Notes: a model not told the origin generated them from the letters alone. Counted from the stretch's first letter, positions 24,158 through 34,711 are shown. The stretch: 64,000 nucleotides of DNA from Reticulitermes speratus (GCA_021186555.1 JAJKFL010000005.1:39261135-39325134); one strand, 5' to 3'. Made by a program: numbers and translations.

Positions 24158-24229
24158 GTATCATGATATAAGGAGCTGGTCTGCGCCTTGAAAGTTGTGC
24201 ATTTTGTTGGTGTTTATTTTTAAATTATT

Positions 24230-25042
24230 TATCCTATTTGTGCTATATATCACACATCTTATCTTATTCATCCTATTTGTGCTATATATCACACATATTA
24301 TCTTATTTATCCTATTTGTGCTATATATCACACATCTTATCTTATTTATCCTATTTGTGCTATATATCACACATCTTATCTTATTCATCCTATTTGTGGT
24401 ATATATCACACACATTATCTTATTTATCCTATTTGTGCTATATATCACACACATCTTATTTATCCTATTTGTGCTATATATCACACACATTATCTTATTT
24501 ATCCTATTTGTGCTATATATCACACATCTTATCTTATTTATCCTATTTGTGCTATATAGCGCACATCTTATTCATCCTATTTGTGCTATATATCACACAT
24601 CTTATTCATCCTATTTGTGCTATATATCACACATCTTATTCATCCTATTTGTGCTATATATCACACATCTTATTCATCCTATTTGTGCTATATATCACAC
24701 ACATTTTCTTATTCATCCTATTTGTGCTATATATCACACATCTTATTCATCCTATTTGTGCTATATATCACACATCTTATTCAACCTATTTGTGCTATAT
24801 ATCACAAATCTTATTCATCCTATTTGTGCTATTTATCACACATCTTATTCATCCTATTTGTGCTATATATCACACATCTTATTCAACCTATTTGTGCTAT
24901 ATATCACACATCTTATTCATCCTATTTGTGCTATATATCACACATATTATCTTGTTCATCCTATTTGTGCTCTATATCACACAATTATCTTATGTATCCT
25001 ATTTGTGCCATATGTCACACACATTATCTTATTTTTGCAGCT
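24230..25042. repeat. AT-rich satellite, 22 units of 34 or 39 bp
   Basis: Unit: tcctatttgtgctatatatc + acacatcttattca (34 bp), or the same with an extra 5 bp in the tail (39 bp). I count 22 copies of the 'gctatatatcac' core. Units 1-8 (to about 24540) are mostly the 39-bp form, units 9-19 mostly the 34-bp form, and the last few return to longer forms. The core contains tgtg and caca facing each other across ctatatat, so each unit can form a weak hairpin. Open frames of up to 284 codons run through it only because the unit lacks stops. They are not genes. Confidence 0.95.
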
Positions 25043-26011
25043 TATATAGCCTCCTGTTACTTCTTACCCTTTGGTAAAGATATTCTCCTTAGCACCAGTT
25101 TTCAGGATGCCCTCAATCTAAGTTATTATTTAGATTGCAAGATGAATTAGAATAAATAAGTACATGATAACGTATTGCGGAAAATATTGCAGTTACGGCA
25201 GAATCCGAGAGAAGATTTGGAAACTGTAAGGGAAACAGCCTCGTAATGAGCTTGTCAGCTTCTGATCCTGCAAGGATCGCCCGAATGCCGCAAAGGGATT
25301 TCTAGACTCAGTTATAAATTTGGCACCAATCTACCTGAAACCCATCCTATTTGACGAGTCAGAATTCATGGTCTGTTTACCTGCAGAGTGTCTACTTGCT
25401 TTCGTGACGAAGCCTATACGTGAGCACACAAGCGGTAGAAAGGAAGGGTGTTTCACAGTTTCGTATCAAAACCTTTATGGGTAGAAGACCTAGAATAAAA
25501 TAAGGATCTTGAACAGTGTGGACGTGGGTGGACTGGAAAAATATAGGCCGGTTTTAAAAGATTTTAAATATCATATTATCAAATGGTGAAGGACGACCAC
25601 TGTGACAGCCCAGTCTTAATCGATTGGTAGTCGCAAGCACTCAGATAACTGAACCAAATAACAATAATAATAATAATAATGGACTGACTTCGAGATCCAT
25701 AAGACATCCATAAAACTATACGTCTTCTGATGTTTTGAGCTTTAAATGTTCCATAAAATTCATGGAAAAGATATGTCCTTGTATGTCCTTATGCAATCAG
25801 TTGTAATTAATATTCTGAATTTTTATTATGCTGCCCTTTACGAATTCTTGTTTTCCACTTTCTGCAAAGTGTTCAGCTCAAGGTTGATAAGCAACAGGAT
25901 AGAGACGGATAAGTTTAAAACTGTCTAAATCTTTTCATACTTCAGAGCGGTTTTTGAGAAGACCTTCTGATAGCCAAGATATTGCCCGCTTCTGTGGAAC
26001 CCAAAGTTCTC
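25043..26011. other. No recognised gene
   Basis: Short frames only. A short (AAT)n tract lies at about 25663-25680. A faint LINE-like reading near 25480-25540 (gggtagaagacctagaat) was considered and not called. Confidence 0.55.
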
Positions 26012-26014
26012 TAA

Positions 26015-26548
26015 AGTCGGGATTAGACGGCGCGTGGCTCGTCCAGTGACGTGACGTCACTTGCTCGGCCAACAGATCGGAACAGAAAAGACAATCTGGC
26101 TGAGCGCAGCTCGGCAAATGGAGGACCAGCGGCCTTGCTCGGGTAGGTTCGGCTCGGCTTGTGGAATAAGTCGTGTTGTTCTATGAACTTAAAAATGTCC
26201 ACGTTTGACCACTCCATTCTAGCCAATACCAATTGTGGGACAGAAAGTTTCACTCTTCGCGCACCGCGACAGCAGAAAACAAAGACCAGACCTAAGTGTA
26301 TACAGGCTTGGACGAGACTGGCTTGGCGCGTAAACTGCAAGCGCAGTGTAGCCGCAAAAGCTGCCCGCGCCGAGTCCCTTTGAGGATCGTGAAAAAACCG
26401 CTTCTGAAGCGATCCAACGAGCCTCGCTCCACCAATCACAGGCCGCGCCGCGCCAGGCCGGTTACACGGCGCTTTGAATACGATTCCTTGTCAATGACGT
26501 CAGTTATGACGTAAAACGAGCCGAGCCACGCGCCGTCTAATCCCGGCT
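26015..26548. mobile_element. GC-rich MITE, PIF/Harbinger-like
   Basis: Terminal inverted repeats of 27 bp with one mismatch start 'agtcgggattagacggcgcg' at 26015 and end 'cgccgtctaatcccggct' at 26548. The TSD is TAA at 26012-26014 and 26549-26551, the TWA type of PIF/Harbinger transposons. Both ends also carry gacgtca palindromes just inside the inverted repeats (26048-26054 and 26496-26502). The 534-bp body is markedly GC- and CpG-rich against the AT-rich surroundings. Frames of up to 138 codons cross it but show no transposase motif. I infer a non-autonomous element, with the superfamily resting on TSD and TIR only. Confidence 0.88.
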
Positions 26549-26744
26549 TAAGGCGTTTACAAGGTCTCACCACTGGCCATGTCCTGTACCAGAATAATTC
26601 ATCTCACACCAAAATATCCTCTCTGTGTACACGTTAGTATTATTCTCCGATTTAAGACTTTCGCTTAAACGTAGATGCGGTTTATATTAAAACTGAACTG
26701 GAAGAGATACGGTAGAAACATATGAACTGTTTAATTTGACTCAT

Positions 26745-26862
26745 GACAGGGATTACTAGCGGTGTCTTGTGAAAACAGTGTGGCCATTCGCTTTTCATAA
26801 GAGCGAAGAATTTCTTTTGAGCAAGTATTGAGTTTTCAAGAAGGAATTTCTCTGCATGGAAT
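26745..26862 (+). mobile_element. LINE 3' end, decayed
   Basis: The frame from 26745 reads DRDY, stop, RCLVKTVWPFAFHK, which aligns with the C-terminal 'DRDRWR.LV..AMNLRVP' ending of the LINE at 15583. The 3' UTR block follows: 'gcgaagaatttctt', 'ttttcaagaaggaatt', 'ctctgcatggaatta'. It carries one in-frame stop and several substitutions. It is very short, a 5'-truncated relic in the same orientation as the other three LINE tails of this type. Confidence 0.66.
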
Positions 26863-28998
26863 TATTTTATACTCATATGTCTTTTTAAGGGAGTCTTTCC
26901 CCTTGACGTTTTTGAGTATTAAGCCTACTTATACAAATTTATAGTTCTCTGCACGGTACATTTCCCGTCCATCAGGCACTCTTCGATGTATTCTACTTAA
27001 CGACATTAGGTGAAGAGCATTATAAAGCTCCTCCTTATTAATATCCTACTCCCTCTTGTTACTTTCTATTATTTTCTTACGTTCATATATATATATATAC
27101 TGTTTAGCACTTTGTTCTCAAATACCAGTAAATAAAGTCGTGATGATAGAGGAGTATGAATTATTGAAGATCGCGTTTGAAAAATATGTGCATACCATTT
27201 GAATACATCTGCCACTCTTCCTCAGGTTCACAACTTTCAACTTCGTAGCTTCCTCTGTCATGTTCTGCAGCAACTTAGTAAATATAACTTCGGAACGGGA
27301 ACAGAAATTTCCTGCCTCCTCGTGGAAATTTACCATCCTTCAAAGTAAACATGCACATGTATCTCTCTTGCACGTTTATTCCCGACTTCACTTTCTCGTC
27401 CTACCGCTGTGTCGTCGAACTGTGAAAACGAAATACACTTATATTTTATTCTCTTTTCTTCTTTATTTTATTCTCTTCTTATTTTCTTTTCCATGTGTTA
27501 CAAAAGCCTAAATAAATGTTAGCTGATAGTACACGGTTTGCTCCATACTCACGGAATTTGGGCTTGAAGCTGCTGTGTTCTTATATGGTGGGATAAAAAT
27601 TGACAGTACGGGGCTAGGAAAATAAATCCCTCTGGGGTATTAATTTTCTTTTCCAAGTTAATATTTTATGAGTCGACACACAACGTTTCTTTGCACCATA
27701 TTTTATTTTCCTCTACTTAAAAATTCGACTGGTAGTTAACACTGTGTTTCGGAGTACAAATTCCTCCTAAAAACCAGTACTCGTCGATTCTTGATTTAGC
27801 CTACTACAAGCTTTTAATTAATTCAGTGAAGTTTCTATTTCCTGATCAGTCAAAGTTTCGAAGCGATATTTGGAACTGCCGATTTCTGCCGCCTAGGTAG
27901 GTCAGTCATCGTGCTGGCTTCAGAAGCAAAGTTGGTCCTCCGGTCTTTTTTTCACAGCATATAGTCTACCTTTTTCGTGCGCAATGTATAACATTCTATA
28001 TCCATCCTTTCGCCTTTTTAACTGGCCCTCCTTTGCATGTTCAACTCCTACCACATCATTTACAGTGTCACTGTTACCATTTTATCTACGCCTCTGCGCC
28101 ACTTGTTTTCGCGTCTAACACGACATCTCGTGCTCAGCAAGACCTCTCTTCTTCTCATTCTCTTTCTCCTCATTATCATTTCCTTCTCATCTTCTTCTTC
28201 CTTTCACCATCCTCTTCCTCATCGGTTTTACATTTTCCGTAATTACGGTCTGCGGAGTTATAGAACTGCAACCAACCAGCAGGAATCTTTCCTGTCCCCA
28301 TGGTGTATCCCACGGTTTCCCTGCGACGTAAATATTTTAAGTCGATACGGGGAACAGAAAAAAGGCAGGGTAGGTAGACTTTTCTTCCTGCCCCAATATA
28401 CAGAATTTGGCGAGGAAACAAATCCTGTTGAAGGGTAAGCCCGGCCAATTATATGTCATTTCAACATCTCGCATTCGTGCCGAAACCATATGGCATAAAC
28501 ACCCTGGCGGCCTTGTGTCTTGTTCTAACATACTACCGCTGAATGGGAACTTCTACATAATCAACAGTAGGTCCCAAGTCAAAGTCGAAGTCACTTTATA
28601 CCTGAGGTTCTCTCAGTCTGTTATCTTGATGTTGACCCTCTTTATCAGCTCAAGACAAAATATTTTCCTCTTTTGTCAGCCATGACTTTGGCTGTTTTGT
28701 CATCACGGGGCGTCTGCTCTGAGGAGAGGTTGGGTCTGTACTTGTCGAGTCTAAGTCTTTGTCTTTATTTATTCAAATGGGTCGGGAATCTTTCTGTTGT
28801 CACAATTCTCTTAAAAGTGTAAGCAAAGGCTATAATACAAGCGAACACAATATTTTGAGACAGAAAGTGGCACCTCACGACACGTCTTCGATCTGAAATA
28901 GAATAAAACTGAGGGACGGTGTGCTGGTTATTACGGTCATGTTACAAGTAACAGCATTACCTAATTACAACAGATTGATAACCTAACACGGTTAAACA
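26863..28998. other. No recognised gene; simple tracts
   Basis: A (TA)n run lies at about 27085-27101. A pyrimidine-rich stretch (tct/ctt) at about 28137-28235 produces Ser/Leu/Phe-rich frames. No SINE, LINE or coding segment is recognised. Confidence 0.55.
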
Positions 28999-29248
28999 TT
29001 GGTCGGGACAGAGTAGTTGGTATATCTGAACGGTCCGGGATCGAATCCCGGTGGAGGCGAGATTTTCCGCATCCGTCCAGACAGGCCCTGGGGCCCACCC
29101 AGCCTCCTGTACAATGGGTACCAGATCTCTTTCCCAGGGGTAAAGCGGCCAGGGCGTGGCGTTGACCACCCACCCCTATCTAGCGCCGAGGTTAAAGAAA
29201 GAGTGGAGTATACCTCTATTCCATCTCTGAGCCTTCATGGCCTGTTCT
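28999..29248 (+). repeat. SINE family A, near full length
   Basis: The head has a B box ggatcgaatcccgg at 29038-29051. The body shows the clearest family A sequence in the window: 'gtccagacaggccctgggg', 'cccacccagcctcc', 'cccaggggtaaagcggccag', 'ggcgtggcgttgaccaccca', 'agcgccgaggttaaag', 'tacctctattcc' and an ending 'gccttcatggcctgt'. A possible imprecise TSD (taacctaacac against taatctaacat) is not strong enough to claim. Confidence 0.88.
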
Positions 29249-29337
29249 AGGTGAACTATTTTAATAATCTAACATATTACGCATAACAAAAGAAGGTTGG
29301 GACAAACAAATTTATTCGGCTCTGCATGATTCCAGGC

Positions 29338-29590
29338 TTTCGCCGCGGTGTAAATGAGATCTTCGCTCTTCTGGGATGTTACGCAGTCTAGATTGCTAGT
29401 TAGTTACGGGTTTCCGGGACAACATATCGGTCACATCTTCAAGAGCGTTGCAGCACAAGAAGAAACTGCTTGACCTTGAAGATGGAACCGATAGGTTGTC
29501 TTGAAACTTCGGTAAGTAGCTAACAATCTACGCTGCGTAACATCCCAGAAGAGTGAAGATTTTATTCTACTCACACCTTTCCGCTCTGCA
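29338..29590. repeat. Foldback element, 'acatcccagaag' family
   Basis: Inverted arms of about 110 bp. Left: atcttcgctcttctgggatg, ttacgcag, 'acgggtttccgggacaac', 'tatcggtcacatcttcaaga'. Right, inverted: 'ccttgaagatggaaccgata', 'gttgtcttgaaacttcggta', 'ctgcgtaacatcccagaaga'. The right arm read on the plus strand keeps the order TTGAAGA...GAAAC...GGTA. The C at the start of CUGANGA is replaced by T and stem II does not pair fully, so it is a hammerhead-like relic. It is the best preserved of the three foldbacks of this type (with 6812, a half, and 32055). Confidence 0.78.
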
Positions 29591-29944
29591 GGGCCATCTT
29601 TAGGAGTAACATTTAATGTTAGCAGAAATTGTTAAATTTATAAAATGGTTATATCTATAAGTCAGCTGACTTGTTACACACCATTTAAAAAGAAAACTTT
29701 TCATTTTCCATGTGTTTGCTGCGTAATGGGAGTAGCCCTGTGATAACAATGACTTATCAGGAATGTGTACAACAGAGTGTATAATCTTTAATAGAACCTC
29801 CTCTGTTAAAGTATAAAATAGTTCAAAATATTTTTCTAGATTAATTTTATAGTGTGCAGTGTTTTGGCTTTTTAATCAGTTATAACTTGTAATGAGTAAA
29901 TGATGATGATGCGAGAATACAACATGAAATTCCTACATTCATGT

Positions 29945-30138
29945 GTACTGGAACGTGAAGCCGTATCGACTGATAAATAGTTACAGACGTTTCGGAGGAT
30001 CGTAGTGCTTTCATTTTCACGGCCAAACAGTCTAAAGAAGAATACCCTTCTAGGACTGCACGACCGTGAATATGAAGGCATTAGAGCTGTTCGAAACGCC
30101 GATAACTATATACCAGTCGAGAAGGCTTACGTTCCAGA
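29945..30138. repeat. Foldback element, related family
   Basis: The arms 29947-30022 and 30064-30137 are inverted copies with mismatches: 'ctggaacgtgaagccgta' and 'tcgactgat.aatagtta' on the left pair with 'taactatataccagtcga' and 'aaggcttacgttccag' on the right; 'ttttcacgg' pairs with 'ccgtgaa'. Both arms contain the GAAACG motif pointing outward. A 41-base spacer separates them. No functional CUGANGA in register was found. Confidence 0.72.
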
Positions 30139-30845
30139 AGACGTGCATCTTCAGCAATATCACTGTAAGAACTCAAACCTCGTATTCTTTACTTTGTTCG
30201 TAATTCAGAAAAAATATGCCGTATGCTATTTCTTGTTTTGATATTTACGAATGTTTCTGAACTCTGAAAGACAAATACCAAAAACCGTAAAAAAAATGTC
30301 ATTTCTTGTTATACGTGTCCTGGATCGTAATTTAGCCTGTTTGTTAAGGGATGAAGCTACTGCTTAATGCCATAAACAATACGAGCAGCTTCCTGGTGCT
30401 AGAGAGTTTGCATATGAACGCCATGTTGATTTACAAGAAGTATAACTTAACCTAAATATTTTCCCTTTTTTAATATTTTTAGACCTTCATATCTCAATGT
30501 ATTTGTATTAGTTTTCAGCGCTTTCGTGTTGGAACATTTACGTCGTAAACGCCAAATGGGGGTTACAGCTACAGAGACGATGGTCCCAGGATGTCATTGG
30601 ATCAGAAGACGAACCTTAGCCCCGTGAAAGAAAAATGTAAAAGTAACAGTGTACTAAATATATTCCTTGCTATAATTCATACTTTATACCGTGCTGCTAT
30701 TTATTGCAGACGAATATCAGCTGTTACAACAACATTCATACTGTGGATATGGGCGTTTTCCACTATCCGTAAGGCATTACGTCGAATGGCAGGATAATTA
30801 GTGTATTTGATTGGAACAGGTGCATAAAGCGGTCGTGGTCTAATA
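30139..30845. other. No recognised gene
   Basis: Short frames only; no repeat recognised. Confidence 0.5.
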
Positions 30846-30985
30846 TGAGATAGTATCCCGGAATTCGCCGGGAGGGAATGAAGAAATGCACGAAAATCCC
30901 AACCGATATGTAGGCTGAGATATGAAACCAGGACCTTCCAAATACGAAGATCTTGCTAACTGGTGTACCGTGACTTTAGTTGGTT
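30846..30985 (-). repeat. Decayed tRNA-derived SINE (fifth family)
   Basis: Plus-strand landmarks are tcccggaattcgccgggagg, 'gaaaatcccaaccg', 'gatatgaaaccaggaccttc', 'caaatacgaagatcttgcta' and 'ctggtgtaccgtgac'. This order resembles an insect SINE I remember, in which 'ggaaaacccaacc' is followed by a reversed B box and a reversed tRNA head. The B box here is mutated (ggtttcatatctc on the minus strand instead of ggttcgaatcc). The assignment rests on memory of the family; no second copy exists in this window. Confidence 0.5.
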
Positions 30986-31139
30986 CAGATGTCACACCGT
31001 GTCAGGGACATATACTATGTCGCCGAATGTTTACCACACCGATAGCCTGTAACGTAAGGCCATTGTTTCCATCACTCTACAATTTTCCTGAGCAATGTCC
31101 CTGCATTTAACAGGCCGCATTTAACAACTAACCCCATAG

Positions 31140-31435
31140 TTCTCTAAAACGAGGTTGTAATTATTTTCCCTCCCCTCTATTTCGTCTTTCTTACATTCCT
31201 CTTTTTCTTACCACCCTTTCTTAAATCCTTACTTCTTATACTTTTTCTTACTTTTTTCCTACTTCCTGCCTTTCTTCATTCTTCCTTCTTTCTCATTTAC
31301 ATCATTGCTTCCTCCCTATGTTCCTGCAATTTTATTTCTTTCCTTGTGTATGTCTTTCCCGCCTCCTTTATTCTTTCCTGTTTTATTCCCCTTTTCCATC
31401 CTTTCTTTCTTTCTTTCTTTCTATCCTTGCCCTTC
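31140..31435. repeat. Polypyrimidine tract
   Basis: About 290 bases of almost uninterrupted C/T on the plus strand, ending in a (TTTC)n run near 31402-31422. It may be mutated tetranucleotide repeat. No coding content. Confidence 0.85.
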
Positions 31436-32054
31436 TAGCACGATGAAAAGGTACTTTTACTGTTAGTCTCTCCTCTCACCCACTGCCAATTTATTCCAGC
31501 TGTTAACCAGCTGGTCCTACAACAACACAACAATATTACCGAGAAAGGGAAAATGCGTGTTTCTGCAATCGGTCGTATAGACATTAATGGCTGGCTCTCT
31601 TATACTCGTATATCTAGTCGACCCGATAATAAAATTCGCTCCTTCCCTCTGACATTTCTTTTCTACATTACAAAGTCCAGGTGGCCTACAACACCAAACT
31701 GTATTTACGGCCTTTGGCTACAGGAACAATCGATGCTTTAAAGAAGAGAATCGTAACCCAGGTTTGAAAGTAACGAACTGTTATGAATGTAACAAAGAGT
31801 GTAGGAACTGTGAAGGATGTGTCGCTGCAATTTCTCTGGAAGTCTGGGCACGTAGCTGCGAGGCGATCACGGCCCGGAAACTCCGGTTCAACTTAAAACT
31901 TGATGCTGAAGAGACTGACGATGCTACGTGTAGGCGGGGGGGGGGGGGGGGGGTGTTTGTGACTTGGTACGGGCTTGGATTCTCAGAATGCGTGCAATAA
32001 ACACAGGCAGCCCCAAAACAGGCAGTTAGCATGCGAATTTGCAGACGTCCGCCA
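31436..32054. other. No recognised gene; run of 18 G
   Basis: The only notable feature is a homopolymer of 18 G at 31936-31953. Frames that cross it encode poly-Gly or poly-Pro and are artefacts. The flanks show no repeat. Confidence 0.6.
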
Positions 32055-32285
32055 CCGTGTGGCTGAGATCTTTGCTGTTCTGGATTATTGCTGCATAGGC
32101 TAGTTTGTTACCGGCGTTTCGAGACAAGCGTATCGGTTCCATCTTCAAGGGTCAAGATGTCCAAGAAGAAAGCTTGGACATAATTGCCCTTTGAAGATGG
32201 GATCGATAGGCTGTCCTGAAAGGTCAGTGACAAACCAGCCTATGCCTCGCAACAACCCAGAGAAATGAAGGTCTCAGGTAGTTAG
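32055..32285. repeat. Foldback element, 'acatcccagaag' family, older copy
   Basis: The left arm (about 32060-32150) contains 'ctgttctggattattgctgc', 'accggcgtttcgagacaag' and 'atcggttccatcttcaaggg'. The right arm (about 32185-32282) carries the inverted counterparts: 'ccctttgaagatgggatcga', 'ggctgtcctgaaaggtcag' and 'caacccagagaaatgaagg'. It is the same design as 29338, with more substitutions between the arms. Confidence 0.72.
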
Positions 32286-32704
32286 AACACAGAATGTTCA
32301 AGAACAAAAATTACTGCTAAGTTATGTAACGATAAAAACCGCATATTTTTAGCTTCAGTGGCATCAACAGTTGCAGCAGTAGTAAAGCAGCACCATCATC
32401 ACCAACACCACCACGACCACAAACACCACCTAACGGCGAACTAGAAGAATTGACGTATTCGCTGCGCATCTTTCAGGCACCGGCTATGACTGAAAAACAG
32501 TACTGTTCTTGCATACGGCAGCTGCTGCTATGTAAAGGCATCTCGTACGTGTGGAGAATTGAATTCCGATAGCTGTCGCAAGTAAATTTGCAGTGAACTG
32601 GAGGAATTTCTTAAACGCTACTGCATTAATTAGACAGAGAGCAACCGTGTTGTGCACTATAGGAACAGCAAAATGATAGCTTCAAAATCACCGATTTGCT
32701 CATC

Positions 32705-33008
32705 ATAGCGATGGCGCAGTTCGTTGACGCACTGAGCTACAAGCCGGAAGGTCGCGGGTTCGATTCCCGTTGGTGTCACTGGAATTCTTCGTTGACATAA
32801 TCCTTCCGGCCGCACTATGGCCCTGGGGTCGACTCAGCCTCTAACAGAAATGAGTACCAGGAATATTTCCTGGGGGGTAAAGGTAGCCGGTGCGTACGGC
32901 TGACAACCTTACCACCTTCATGTGCCGATTGTCTAGAAATCTGGAACCTCAACCTTCTGAAACCCTCAGGGCCTGTCCAGGCCTGTAACGGGATTGCTTT
33001 AACTTTTA
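32705..33008 (+). repeat. SINE family B, full length
   Basis: The head starts near 32705 with 'gatggcgcagttcgttgacg' (A box, mutated) and a B box ggttcgattcc at 32757-32767. The body is complete and close to the copy at 57952: 'ataatccttccggccgcact', 'gactcagcctctaacag', 'atttcctggggggtaaagg', 'tgccgattgtctagaaatct' and 'gcctgtccaggcctgtaacg', ending 'ctttaactttta'. A TSD could not be fixed. A CAC-rich microsatellite lies upstream at about 32388-32432. Confidence 0.88.
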
Positions 33009-34582
33009 CCGAATTAGTATCTAATTTTAATTGGAAAGTTCTCTGTTAGATACTTTTGCTTTACGTATGTTGTGCAGTGTTTTTAATCAATTGGCCTGCT
33101 ATACGTTTCAGTCTAAGACACAACTCTAATACAAATAACAGTTCCTTTACATCCACATTACAAGTTTCGAAATGTAGTATAATTCTTACATATAATAAGG
33201 GTGTATATGAGAGTCAATATGCAGTGTCGTATGTAAATTGAGTTCCACAATTACGCCTATTTACGCTCTTAAATCTCTTCCGACTGTTATTTTTTAAACA
33301 TATTTAAAATTGGTCACTCCCGTAATTTGGGGTGGGGCATCTGCTGTTTTTTTTTCTGCCTGTAAATTTACAGTTCCATATCACGAAAAGTATACTGTGT
33401 GGATCTATTCTAAAAATGTGGTTATGGATTTAAATTACATTGTATTTCGTGTCATGTAACGTTAATGCACACACAAAGCCGCGCTTTATAAAACTCGTAA
33501 TATTATACAGTGAATTTTCTCGGTGCGATCACCCCATCAACATGATATGAATTTGACATTCATTACGTAGTGACAAGGCTGGTCTCCGGAGAAGGTTTCA
33601 TTGCATTTATGTCAGTTGCCGCCAAAGCTTAAAGTCTGATATAGTTGTGTTTTAAATTGTTATAGACTTATAGTGCAAACTAGGCGACAGGTAACACCAA
33701 GCATGGTTTCAGATATAAAACATAAGACTGGACGGACAGACAGACACGCCTCCTTACATGATATAATTATAATTCTGTACGCTTCTTGTAAATAACACAC
33801 ACAAAGAGAAGTAGAAATTATAATGAACCTTGTCTAATTACTGAAGTAAATTAGTTCAGATGAAATGTTTTATGTGTGCCAATTAGGCCAGTGAGATAAC
33901 TTCCCAAAATGTTTAAAATACGCGTTCTTATTTGGAAATGTCTTACGGATTTTATTCTCGCGCCATATTTGATGTAGCTTGAAATAGTACTTGCTGTAAC
34001 TTGGTTGTTTTATTGAGTTACTGAAATGGAAATTTCTCTTGCTGGAATATATGCTTTTACCTGTTTGACTTTCCCGTTATGTGCATTATTTAACTGCTAA
34101 GTGCAGATCAATAAATCGCTTTAAACCTCATTTTATGAAGAAACGTGCGTAATTTTCGTGTCCCTTTCCTTAATTGTGGTTTATTTATGCTGGAAACTTA
34201 AAACAAGCGAAGCCGAATTTATAACGTTTCTCTAGATTAGAAGTGAAGTCGACCCGTTTTCATGTTTCTGTTCAGAATTCCCTCATCATATCTAAATAGA
34301 CAAGAATGCACGACATGTAGCTATAAACCCTCTTTAAAGTGCTCATTAATAAACTAATTAACGAGTATCGTGGTACAAACTTCCCCCTTATTTATTTGGT
34401 CAAAAAACCTACATTCCTTTATAGGACCAACATTTTTATCAGTATGTCCACAAAATCAACAATTTGGAGTTTTCATGAGCCTGTACACTACTGTGTGCAT
34501 CCTCATGTTCTTTATTTCTTTATATAATTTGAACATAACTTTCCTTCTCTTTGCTTAGGCCGTCACTTGGGGACTATTTTCT
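33009..34582. other. No recognised gene
   Basis: AT-rich, short frames, no recognised repeat. Confidence 0.55.
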
Positions 34583-34711
34583 AACTTCATGGAGAAGAAT
34601 CTTCTTCAGAAGCTAATTTTTTCCCAACCAGCCAAGAACTTCCCTGCATTTTATGGAACCCGAATGTCCATTACCTTGCTCAAAAGAGCTCACTACTTGT
34701 CTCTATGCTGA
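34583..34711 (+). pseudogene. Fragment of a dispersed-repeat ORF ('FPAFYGTR' type)
   Basis: An open frame from 34583 contains MEKNLLQKL and KNFPAFYGTR, then SITLLKRAHYLSLC before a tga at 34709-34711. I recognise the FPAFYGTR...HYLSLS string from many spurious insect protein predictions that derive from one dispersed repeat. Its element class is not clear to me. The match covers about 40 codons without a frameshift, which is unlikely by chance. Before 34583 and after the stop the similarity is lost. It is a repeat relic, not a host gene. Confidence 0.6.

Larger units (their letters stand above)
23838..24229. repeat. Foldback element carrying two opposed hammerhead motifs, inside the satellite
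   Basis: The left arm (about 23838-23976) and right arm (about 24092-24229) are near-perfect inverted copies of about 135 bp, separated by about 115 bp of AT-rich spacer. Shared blocks include 'aaacaccaacaaaatgcaca', 'aaggcgcagaccagctcc', the hammerhead region and 'gtgaagcacttttataagag'. Satellite units lie on both sides, so the element entered, or was captured by, the array. Differences seen between the arms are a one-base deletion by the left hammerhead and a one-base difference near the outer ends. No terminal reverse transcriptase is present and no TSD is clear. Confidence 0.88.

Noticed and set aside
24230-25042. Regularly spaced repeats that could suggest a CRISPR array
   Set aside because: The units are head-to-tail with no unique spacers between them, and the window is eukaryotic.
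24195-25150. Open frames of 189-284 codons with repeated YITH/LFVLY units
   Set aside because: They are translations of the 34/39-bp satellite. All three forward frames stay open because the unit lacks stop codons.
25480-25545. GRRPRIK-like LINE C-terminus
   Set aside because: The similarity is limited to a few residues and the expected RWEDNI and DRDRW blocks are absent.
26023-26439. 138-codon minus-strand frame
   Set aside because: It lies wholly inside the GC-rich MITE. GC richness lowers stop frequency and no transposase motif is visible.
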